Shown piece after piece: positions 19,801-26,893 of a DNA stretch of 64,000 nt. The notes under the pieces are model-generated. The model made no database searches and was not told the DNA's origin. It worked only from the letters and a program-made list of their open reading frames with translations. The stretch's first letter is position 1. Each line of letters begins with the position of its first letter. Location: contig NZ_CP019450.1 in assembly GCF_001983995.1 (NCBI RefSeq), positions 310,001-374,000 of the forward strand. The letters are read 5' to 3'. The stretch comes from Halioglobus japonicus. GTDB lineage: Bacteria > Pseudomonadota > Gammaproteobacteria > Pseudomonadales > Halieaceae. The translations under genes were made by a program, and so were the position numbers.

Positions 19801-22580
19801 GTTATGCTAATGGTTAGTAGCGCCGATTCGCCGGGCACTACCGTACCCGGCGAAATGGACTTGGATATCAGCGGAAACTCCAATGGGATGTAGTTCAATG
19901 TAGCACTGACTGGATTACGGTTAAGTAATCCACCATCAGCCGTAACACCACCTGGAGGTATTTCATTCACCCAGCTAGCATTACCGGTGGCAATAACATC
20001 AAAACGCAATTCACAACTCGCAAGCGGGGCCAGGGTTGCGCCGCTAAAGCTAACGCTACTATTGAAGGGGACAGCATCTATAATTGTTGGCCCGCTACAG
20101 GTGGTATAGCTGTTGTCAGGATCTGCCACCACCATACCGGTAGGCAAATCGTCGGTGAGACTAATTCCTGTAATCGGGCGTGCGTCATCAAAACTGGCCA
20201 GCTCAATGCTAACTGTAGATCGCCCACCCGATCCAACAGATTCAAGGAGAAAATATTTATTCACCGAAAGCGCGTCGATATAAGTAAGGGTCGCGCTGTC
20301 AGATTCATTCAGGACACTGGTAGATCCATCTGCGTTCTGATGCACAGCAGAGCCGTTTACGGTATTCGAATAACTGCCAGCCGGCCCAACTGTGTCGATC
20401 GCAACGCTGCAAGTACCGGGACTGTTGCCGTCGCGCGCAGGGACACTACCTCCATTGAGAGCAAAAGAAGTAGAACCAGCGCTGACAGTAATATCCCCAC
20501 CACAGGTGTTCGTGAGGTTCATTGGGTCCGCAACACGCAGTTGCTGAAAAGGGCCTGCTGATGGAAATGTATCACTGAGTGTAAGATTTATAAGATTGGT
20601 GATTGACCTGTTGCTTACGGTAAAACTCATTCTCGCAGGAGTACCCTCGTTGAGTGACAAGCTATCCTCACCGTCAAACTGTTTGACCAGAGTCATGGTT
20701 TGGACTGGCTTCACTCCGATAGAGCCGGAACCGACATTGTTGCAGATTCGGGGTGAGGTTCCGTAACACACGTCGCCAGCGGCAATTTCATTTTGAGTGT
20801 TGCCGTTACCATTTGGATCTAACATAACCCAAAACGAAATCTCGCAACTGCCAGGGGTATTAGTTAGCGAGCTACGTCCGGGAATAGTGGATATGGTGAA
20901 GGTCACCGACGTCTGTCCGGTGACCGCGCCGTTCAGGTCAAGTTCACCACACTCACCACTTAAGGAAGGCGCAAAACCCTCATCTAGCAGCAGAGTCGAT
21001 CCGTTCTGAAGTCGATCTGTGACGTCAACGTTTGTAAGAGAGTTAGTAGAGTAGTTTTGGACCTCTATCAAATAGTTCACAGGGTCACCCGGGGCCGCAT
21101 CGTCCGCAGCGACAGACTTCAATACCCGCAGACGATCTGCGACGAGAACGGTTGCCGACCTCGCTTGACTCACCACACCAGCGATCGTCTGAACCGCACC
21201 CTCGGGGATAGCATTGGTGTAAGTCGTGGGTGTATCGTCACTGGGAGTAATGCCCGAGTAGGTGACGTCGACTGTGCACTTGCCGCCTCCGGGAATCGAG
21301 AACCCAGAGAGACTGAAACCGTTGCCCGCATCAACCAAGGATGCAATTCCACCGCAAGAATTAGAAATGTCGGTTGCGGCAGCTATGGAAAGGTGGCCAA
21401 CAAAGGGTTCTGCAGCAATTGGGCTGTCTGTAAAGCTAGTTACGGGTAGATCGTCTGTTCCGCTGTTGGTGAATGTGATACGAAGAATATTGGGCTCCCC
21501 GCTAGCCACTACATCGGGCCTGAAACGCTTATCGACTGCCAAGGGGGAGCGAGCCCGAACTTTCGTTGAAGCGTTGTTCACCGGCTTTAGTCCTTCTGCA
21601 CTTATGAAGGCGTCAGAAGCGACGACATTAGTTCGACTGACTGTGTGTACACCGTTGGAGTGACGGGCCTGCACAGCTATATCAATTGTACAGCTACTGT
21701 TCGGCGTCAGGTCGACGCCAGATACCGTTACCCGTGCATCAGCGCCGGTCGTCAATCCGACAGAGCCGCCGCAACTACCGGAGGCCACTGCGCCGGTCGG
21801 CTCGATGATTGCGCCAGCACTACCAGCCACAGGGAAGATATCAATGAACCTAATATTAGTCAGACTGATGTTCGGATCTCGATTGTGCAGCGTGAACCGC
21901 AAAGTGCTGGAGCTTCCTCCAACGATCAAGGTGTTTCCAGGTTTCTTCCCGACAAAACCTTTACTCCACTCCGGCGCCACTGTAGAACGCAATGTGAAGC
22001 CCTGCCCCCCACCGGTTTCATTGTCGCCCAGGTCAGAGTTAACCGTGCCAGCGAGTAGCGAATACGCTAACGTCGTGCTCTCACCGTCGGCAGAATAAGC
22101 CACTATTGGAATATCGAGATAGCACTCGCCAGAACCAGCGACACCTTCTTGTCTAACTGGAACAGTCAAGTTGCCAAGCGATATATCTGGTTCACCGGGA
22201 AGGGTAGTCAGAGTCCCGGAAGTGCAACCTGGGCCGCTAATCTCTGCTTCGCCGTCGACCAACAAACCGCTGAGGGCGCTGGTCGGTAGCGCATTACTGA
22301 AACTAACGCCAGTAATTTCAGTAGTTGTCGATCCGTTAGACAGAGTAACTCTGAGACTGGTTTTCTCACCTGGGTACACAAGTGTACTGTTCGGCGCATT
22401 CAGACCAGCGTTTACAGACACGCTAAAGTTAGGATTCGTGACTTGAGCGGACACCGTCATTGACAGCGCCACTACCACTAGGCAACACATCAACTTCGTA
22501 AGCTTGAGGAAACCTTGTCTGAATGAAGCTTTGACGTGCTCACGGGCTTGGTGTTCGCAAGCATTTAGGAGGGAGTTCAC
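16887..22580 (-). CDS. Giant repeat-built surface protein (DUF11/DUF7933-like repeats, two SdrD-B domains)
   Basis: 1897 residues. A signal peptide (LTKLMCCLVVVALSMTVSAQ) is followed by about ten repeats of roughly 130 residues. Each opens with a line such as KTFTPSVVGPYEVSTL or KSISPGTVVPGESALL, then LTNVxVTDxLP-like text, a CGG dipeptide region and a GxCxV strand, as in DUF11/DUF7933 domains. Two SdrD B-like Ca-binding domains follow (GYVSGKVFLDN and IAGSVYFDANDDGIFS). A 120-residue domain, a PEP-rich linker, one transmembrane helix (AMLWILVLLILAIGAYKTR) and a short tail end the protein. It is probably an envelope-anchored stalk or adhesin. Cysteine pairs in each repeat suggest disulfide bonds outside the cytoplasm. 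Confidence 0.85.
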   Translation of the reverse strand: MNSLLNACEHQAREHVKASFRQGFLKLTKLMCCLVVVALSMTVSAQVTNPNFSVSVNAGLNAPNSTLVYPGEKTSLRVTLSNGSTTTEITGVSFSNALPTSALSGLLVDGEAEISGPGCTSGTLTTLPGEPDISLGNLTVPVRQEGVAGSGECYLDIPIVAYSADGESTTLAYSLLAGTVNSDLGDNETGGGQGFTLRSTVAPEWSKGFVGKKPGNTLIVGGSSSTLRFTLHNRDPNISLTNIRFIDIFPVAGSAGAIIEPTGAVASGSCGGSVGLTTGADARVTVSGVDLTPNSSCTIDIAVQARHSNGVHTVSRTNVVASDAFISAEGLKPVNNASTKVRARSPLAVDKRFRPDVVASGEPNILRITFTNSGTDDLPVTSFTDSPIAAEPFVGHLSIAAATDISNSCGGIASLVDAGNGFSLSGFSIPGGGKCTVDVTYSGITPSDDTPTTYTNAIPEGAVQTIAGVVSQARSATVLVADRLRVLKSVAADDAAPGDPVNYLIEVQNYSTNSLTNVDVTDRLQNGSTLLLDEGFAPSLSGECGELDLNGAVTGQTSVTFTISTIPGRSSLTNTPGSCEISFWVMLDPNGNGNTQNEIAAGDVCYGTSPRICNNVGSGSIGVKPVQTMTLVKQFDGEDSLSLNEGTPARMSFTVSNRSITNLINLTLSDTFPSAGPFQQLRVADPMNLTNTCGGDITVSAGSTSFALNGGSVPARDGNSPGTCSVAIDTVGPAGSYSNTVNGSAVHQNADGSTSVLNESDSATLTYIDALSVNKYFLLESVGSGGRSTVSIELASFDDARPITGISLTDDLPTGMVVADPDNSYTTCSGPTIIDAVPFNSSVSFSGATLAPLASCELRFDVIATGNASWVNEIPPGGVTADGGLLNRNPVSATLNYIPLEFPLISKSISPGTVVPGESALLTISITNADQNLTNVEVTDYFSLDGTSGALPNGMKLAPAPEASTDCPGGIVAAVPGSDRLGLSGASLGANASCIVQARVISTTVGAIINTIPESSMISDQGATNASSFAQSTLSTTSDAGVSKTFTPSVVGPYEVSTLRITIFNARAESITAMELVDDLPVGVLIADEPNAFSNCGGSAVVDFPSEESVRLQGGAIGPAQGDEAAYCYLEVDVFSIAENSYLNVIEADALTSNGVPIPHPEATANLEVRQRLIVNKAFDDLTLDAGDPMEFTTGVASRLPGENALMTIRIENPNTGTLTQVNLIDSLPDGLVLAESPDIATDCLEGVLIGVPAGRELRLIGATLPPTGEPGAVCTITAGVVSNIPGTYTNEIAAGDVTSLEGIDNLPGTQAQIVVAKLPSVSKEFSPPVVAPGVASTLSLVIGNDNDADATLLADLVDNLPVQPAQMVVANPPNVTTSCPGGVGIVDADAGDTVVAVESETVVPAGGCMVTVEVVAPVSGEYLNEVPVGALVTDFGTNLVPAEAPLKVSTLGYVSGKVFLDNQLYPDGQFLPGDSTPIVGNPIELRSGSQCSGALLESTLTDDSGNYLFSELIAGSYSVCQPIQPGGTLNGLVVAGTIETFGDSTGTPGTASNPINGSPTSQIVAITLNNSGEQDEVSGSPGNDFTEIAPVSIAGSVYFDANDDGIFSVDENGIEGVTVALSGPVDLAVITSPDGSYIFDNLPPGDYTVTETQPEDWTDGKDTAGSVDGVTRGNDSVSDIISEIILAPGENSTGNNFGETLSSVALGMNGTAACIQNAAYINYKLENYRGNDVTVELFSTGGRLVQRLLNQPSGGRLLWPGMVVDASGNGVGWPGWALDSGEWVQVADDRVPQLILRLSVNPAVEQTFDYPPATPACLTQPPETLPEPPEPPEPSEPSEPSLPPKAPTPPADISRDLGVPPHVVPVAPRAMLWILVLLILAIGAYKTRSSGGFTTQ
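17059..17103. repeat. Nine-base tandem repeat encoding a Pro/Glu/Ser linker
   Basis: The unit GGCTCAGAC / GGCTCGGGC recurs about five times in the surface protein gene and encodes PEP/SEP triplets (PEPPEPPEPSEPSEPS). Unit number could vary without shifting the frame. Confidence 0.7.
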
Positions 22581-23390
22581 AGCAAGCTCCCCGATTGGAA
22601 CGAGCTGGGCAAAGCTGGTGGTGTTGTCTTTGTTGGGGCTCGTTCCCCAGAATGTCCATATTTACACGGAACTGGGAACGCCTCCGCACCTTGCGCTGAT
22701 AGCTGGGGTGGCTTGCCCGACGACAGGCGGAACTTCGCTGACTTACAGGGAATCGCAGAACAGCGTGCCGATATCGGCGACACGAAAGCCGACCAAAACT
22801 GCCTCTGACTGCTAAGTCCCTGCATGGATGGCACCGTCTGTTGTGGCGAGACCTCATTTTTGCAATATCAATGCCAGCGACTGGAATTTTCTTTATTCGT
22901 TTAATATCAGAGGTTTGTGGTAGCTAGATGAAAGTCTTTCATCTGTACCACAGCTTGGAAGTTCTCAGTTTGCTAGCAAAATTCGGACTTCATCTCGCAA
23001 TTTGCGAGGCACAACGCTGCAAGCGAGTAACGTGATCAGAGAGAACCCTTTTCAAATATCCGCCTCCCTAATTGAGATAGCGCTCTAGAATGGTGACGCG
23101 GCTAGCCATCCTGATCAGCACAGAATGATAAGACATACTCGTCTATTGAGTGATCTAGCGCTTCGGCACCAGTTTGGAAAATCGGCACGAAAAGCCGCTT
23201 AGGAACCTTCCAACTTTTACCACCGACCCGGCAGATCGAATTCGACCAGGTTCGGAATAGCTTCCGTTTTTGCGGCGCGCTCTCCTGACAACAGAAAAGC
23301 TGCCAAGCTTCTTCCACTGGCTCTACCTAATTTCTATCTCGCGTTTAACTGTCTGTTAGGTGATCGAACGGGCCATCCTGCCACGGTGAT
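22581..23390. other. 810-base stretch without a gene
   Basis: Frames of up to 105 codons on either strand (around 22504-22857 and 23102-23317) match nothing and lack ribosome binding sites. It should contain the promoter of the surface protein gene on the minus strand, but I cannot place one with confidence. Confidence 0.35.
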
Positions 23391-24149
23391 TTATTCCAGC
23401 GAATTGACAATCATGAAGTCCTCTACCAACAGAGGATTTTTCGGCAGACAGTGGGACATTCTGAGTAGCCAATCGTGCAAATCGGGAACCTGAGCAATTG
23501 CCAGCTCATCTTCAAGACCAACCATGTATGCGAATACGATCTGGGGAAAGATCGCGAAATCGACCAGCGAGGGCTCTGATCTACATCCGAAGTAGGGTCC
23601 TCCCCCGAAGTGCTGAAACAGTTCAAAACCCACCCGATCACGCATCGCCTTGGCGGACTCGGTAGTGTCAGAACAACGGACCATCTGTTTAATAAAAGGT
23701 GCCGTCTGCAACAGTTTGGGCCAGGCATTGCGCACCTCATCCGACAGGGGTGTCTGGCTGCTGACGATATTTGCCATACGCCACGCCATGGCACGCAACC
23801 TTGAGTTCATTGGTGTTTCATAAACAGTTTTGAAACCACTGACGATAAGGCTCTCGGAAACCCATTGGTCAATCAGCACGATTTCTTCTCGCTCCTCGCG
23901 AGTCTTGCCGAACAAAGGCTTTTCCGGGAACATTTCATCCAGCCACAGAGCCAGGGGTGTAGAATCCAAACGCCACTCGCAATCGATCTCCAGCACTGGG
24001 ACCTGAGTCTGACCCGTAAAGTGGATCTGGCTGTTTTCTATCGGATTGACGGGCACGAATTCGAAAGGCAGCTCTTTGTAATACAAGCAACAACCCACTT
24101 TTCGCACATAGGGGCTTGTGGAGTATCCATAAAGCTTGATGTCCGCCAT
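23391..24149 (-). CDS. Glutathione S-transferase family protein
   Basis: About 252 residues. The N-terminal thioredoxin-like half begins ADIKLYGYSTSPYVRKVGCC, with the SPY-R start of helix 1 and a cis-Pro loop QVPVLEIDCEWRLDST that ends in the glutathione gamma-glutamyl site (DST, where ES or DS is usual). The C-terminal helical half carries SLVDFAIFPQIVFAY, equivalent to the ADIA-type N-cap motif. It would conjugate or isomerise small electrophiles in the cytosol. ATG 24149 is preferred, with AGAGG six bases upstream; a TTG two codons earlier has none. It is divergent from an AraC regulator across an intergenic region with a TGTCA-N4-TGACA dyad. Confidence 0.82.
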   Translation of the reverse strand: MADIKLYGYSTSPYVRKVGCCLYYKELPFEFVPVNPIENSQIHFTGQTQVPVLEIDCEWRLDSTPLALWLDEMFPEKPLFGKTREEREEIVLIDQWVSESLIVSGFKTVYETPMNSRLRAMAWRMANIVSSQTPLSDEVRNAWPKLLQTAPFIKQMVRCSDTTESAKAMRDRVGFELFQHFGGGPYFGCRSEPSLVDFAIFPQIVFAYMVGLEDELAIAQVPDLHDWLLRMSHCLPKNPLLVEDFMIVNSLE

Positions 24150-24214
24150 AAACAACCTCTTTTCAATCTCGGAAATAGTCCGGGTGCTTAAAAAAGCCGA
24201 GTCTCACTAAACGC

Positions 24215-24228
24215 TGTCAATAATGACA
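24215..24228. promoter_or_regulatory. Perfect dyad TGTCA-N4-TGACA between GST and araC-type genes
   Basis: TGTCAATAATGACA is a perfect palindrome 65 bases upstream of the GST start. A further TGTCA half-site is at 24249-24253. This is a candidate regulator-binding site in the divergent promoter region. Confidence 0.5.
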
Positions 24229-24270
24229 CGTTTTTTCGCCGTATTTCTTGTCATTTCTCTCTATAAGCCC

Positions 24271-24296
24271 TGACCACTCATGCAAGCGAGTGGTCA
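24271..24296. promoter_or_regulatory. Nine-base inverted repeat in the araC-type leader
   Basis: TGACCACTC and GAGTGGTCA flank an 8-base loop and end 11 bases before the ATG at 24307. In RNA this forms a strong hairpin next to the ribosome binding site; in DNA it could be an operator. Confidence 0.5.
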
Positions 24297-24306
24297 TTGG
24301 ATTACC

Positions 24307-25302
24307 ATGGAGAAAATGGACGCCCTCACACATATTCTGAAAACCATAGGACTCTCCGCCAAGACCTACTTCTGCGAGGGTTTGAGCGGGCCCTGGAATA
24401 TGCAATTCCAGTATCGTCCTGAGGGAATTTTCCATATCGTGTTGCAGGGGCAATGCTACTTACGGGAAGGTGGCCAGAAGGAGTCAATTCTGCTGCAGGA
24501 AGGTGATGCTGTGGCTTTTCCAACCGGTGGAGCTCATTGGATCAGCGATACTCCCGACAGCCAAAACCTACCGTCAGAAAACGTGGTTACTGTCAGCGGG
24601 GATGAGGACCTGTTACTGCTAAAAAATGGTGACGTTAGGGCATTCACATCCAATGACTACTCTTCGGAAACGCCCAACGAAACACCGGGCTCTGACACAA
24701 GCACAGTGCTGTTTTGTACGACGCTATCATATGACGCCAGCCTGAAGCACCCCTTCCTCAGAAGTCTCCCCTGCTTCATACACGTAGGCCCCCGAACCAA
24801 TGACGAACGCAGGACACTTAAACTTCTGACCGGCTTACTCGCCGAAGAATCCGCCTCATCCTACCCTGGCAAAAGTCTGATGGTAAATAATCTTAGCGAG
24901 GTTTTATTCATTCAGATGCTGCGTTCACACATTCGCGAAGCACAACGCCCCAGCGGTTATATGGCAGCTCTGGCTGACCAAAACATCGGTCAAGCCTTGA
25001 ACCTCATACATACTGAAGCGGAAAAGAAATGGTCGGTTGAATCGCTGTCCCGTGCAGTCGCCATGAGCGGCACAACATTTACGCGGAGGTTTGCAGAGCT
25101 GGTCGGTGTTACACCCAAGGCTTACCTGACAAATACTCGATTACTGAAAGCTCGGATAAAGCTTCAATCTACCGCTGAATCAACTCTCAGCATTGCTGAG
25201 AGCGCCGGCTACGCTTCAGAGGCCGCGTTCAGCAAGGCCTTCAAGAAACATTTCAACACGACCCCCGGGGAGCTACGCAAACGCTACCAAAGAGTTCGTT
25301 AA
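24307..25302 (+). CDS. AraC family transcriptional regulator with cupin sensor domain
   Basis: About 331 residues. The N-terminal part is a cupin-type ligand domain of the AraC_binding_2/Cupin_6 sort (MDALTHILKTIGL start, YRPEGIFHIVLQGQCYL, LQEGDAVAFPTGGAHWI). The C-terminal 100 residues hold two helix-turn-helix motifs (WSVESLSRAVAMSGTTFTRR, and SIAESAGYASEAAFSKAFKK followed by FNTTPGELRKRY). It probably activates the divergent GST gene or the downstream thioesterase in response to a small hydrophobic compound. Homologues start at MDAL (24316), but GGAG would then be only three bases away; ATG 24307 has GGATT at a better distance. An in-frame start at 24280 lies in the inverted repeat. Confidence 0.88.
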   Translation: MEKMDALTHILKTIGLSAKTYFCEGLSGPWNMQFQYRPEGIFHIVLQGQCYLREGGQKESILLQEGDAVAFPTGGAHWISDTPDSQNLPSENVVTVSGDEDLLLLKNGDVRAFTSNDYSSETPNETPGSDTSTVLFCTTLSYDASLKHPFLRSLPCFIHVGPRTNDERRTLKLLTGLLAEESASSYPGKSLMVNNLSEVLFIQMLRSHIREAQRPSGYMAALADQNIGQALNLIHTEAEKKWSVESLSRAVAMSGTTFTRRFAELVGVTPKAYLTNTRLLKARIKLQSTAESTLSIAESAGYASEAAFSKAFKKHFNTTPGELRKRYQRVR

Positions 25303-25419
25303 ACCTTCGAAGTTGAGCATGTGAGATGCTTGTGCATAATCGGACTCGCTAAGTACCTCCCCAATTACCGAGCCTACCGAATATTGATAAGATTTAGCAG
25401 ACACAGGATGTAACCGAAT

Positions 25420-25839
25420 ATGAGTAAGCTAGAAGAAGACTATCCGATCATTCTCATTCAGGATGTGGTCTGGGGCGATATGGATGCGTTTCAGCACGTC
25501 AATAACACGGTGTATTTTCGTTACTTTGAAGACGCTCGATGGAAGTTCTTCAATCGGTCCGGGGTGAATGCGTACAAGGAGAAGCACAATATCGGCCCCA
25601 TCTTAGCGGCAACAAAATGTGATTTCAGACTGCCGCTAGCTTTCCCTGATCGCATCCATATTGGCGCGCGATACACCGTTCCATCGCCTAAGAAAATCAA
25701 TATGGAGTATGCGGTCTACAGCGAAAAACTCGATGCTATTGCCGCTGAGGGTGAGGGACTTCTCGTATACTATGACTATGGTCAGGGGCAAAGCTGTGAC
25801 GTGCCGCATGAGATCCTGAGTCGTATGGAGGACGTGTGA
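25420..25839 (+). CDS. Acyl-CoA thioesterase, hotdog fold (4HBT)
   Basis: 139 residues, the usual size for YbgC/FadM-like enzymes. The motif VVWGDMDAFQHVNNTVYFRY carries the catalytic aspartate and the HVNN helix start, and FEDARWKFF follows as in the family. Substrates would be medium- or long-chain or aromatic acyl-CoA. A DFRLPLAFPD strand and the GEGLLVYYDY strand complete the fold. AGGA lies about ten bases before the ATG. It is 117 bases downstream of the AraC-type gene on the same strand, so co-transcription is possible. Confidence 0.88.
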   Translation: MSKLEEDYPIILIQDVVWGDMDAFQHVNNTVYFRYFEDARWKFFNRSGVNAYKEKHNIGPILAATKCDFRLPLAFPDRIHIGARYTVPSPKKINMEYAVYSEKLDAIAAEGEGLLVYYDYGQGQSCDVPHEILSRMEDV

Positions 25840-25994
25840 ACCACCAAGAATCCCGATACGAATCTGTGGCAACATCGTGCCCAGTCACACTGGCAGTCCC
25901 CACTCAGAACGTTTAGTCTTTTTTCTAACAAGGATAAGGCTAATCTCTCGCCACGACAGCGAGTGATACAGTCATCAACATAAAAGGCGCCAAC

Positions 25995-26657
25995 ATGTTT
26001 TCCAGAGCATTTCTATTGGTAATCACTACCATGGTCGTCTCCATTCCAGCCAAGGCCGTGGAGGTCGATAGCAGGGAATGGCTACAGCCTATGGAATTTC
26101 TCAACCTGTCATGGCTGGATGTTGCCGCCATTTGCGATTCGAATACCGGCGCGTGTAATGGCATGTTGGGCGCCATCGATGTCACGGGCTACACATGGGC
26201 CAATGTTAATGACGTAAACGCCCTGTTTAATTCTTTCGGAATCTCACCGCCGCTGGTAGGACCAGAATCAATCAGCGAAATCGACTCGGCGTGGGCGCCC
26301 GCCTTCTTCGCCGCCGGTTTCATATCCACAGGTTGTAGTGGCACTTGCATCATTGCTATGTCTCGTGACACTAAGAACATAGGGTTCCCTGTGGCAGCAC
26401 CCACGATGATTGATGGGGCCGACGGTCTTCAGGACACTGCTGACAGCAACTTTGGCGCCCCCGAGGACAATCCCGCTTCGGACATAGGCGCATGGCTGTT
26501 TCGAGACATTCCCACGCCTTCTCCACCGCCGGCTCCCGCGCCACCTCCGGTTGCGGTACCCACATCTTCGGCCATTACACTGCTGTTCACAGCACTAGCA
26601 CTACTGGCTATCGCGCTCCGTCCTATCAGCGGAAAGAGAAGCAGGGCCATACGATAG
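25995..26657 (+). CDS. Secreted protein with C-terminal sorting-like tail
   Basis: 220 residues. A signal peptide (FSRAFLLVITTMVVSIPAKA) is followed by a globular part with EWLQPMEFLNLSWLDVAAIC, GYTWANVNDVNALFNSFGI and several paired cysteines. After a proline-rich linker come AVPTSSAITLLFTALALLA, a hydrophobic helix, and a basic end (RPISGKRSRAIR). The tripartite end is laid out like PEP-CTERM or IPTL-CTERM sorting signals, though the short motif (VPTSS) is not canonical. The body resembles a group of exported proteins with W-A-x-V-x-D-V-N-A-L-F blocks found with such tails. No function is known to me. AAGG precedes the ATG by eight bases. Confidence 0.75.
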   Translation: MFSRAFLLVITTMVVSIPAKAVEVDSREWLQPMEFLNLSWLDVAAICDSNTGACNGMLGAIDVTGYTWANVNDVNALFNSFGISPPLVGPESISEIDSAWAPAFFAAGFISTGCSGTCIIAMSRDTKNIGFPVAAPTMIDGADGLQDTADSNFGAPEDNPASDIGAWLFRDIPTPSPPPAPAPPPVAVPTSSAITLLFTALALLAIALRPISGKRSRAIR

Positions 26658-26893
26658 CTGGTTCTTAAGCCAAAGCGGTGAGTCAATCTGCTCTGCTTTG
26701 GGTCATGAGGCAATAAGCCCGATAGAACCACCAGCTCGGCGTCTAACCTTTTTCAGGCGGGTGATCTTTGAGTATCGCGGCCGCTCTATGCTTGTATTTC
26801 ATAGCGCTATTAAGTCTAGAGGTCTGCCCGCTGCAGTGTGAGATCAATTCCGTTCTATACTTGGGTTTCCCGCAAACCTACAACTGTCACGCC

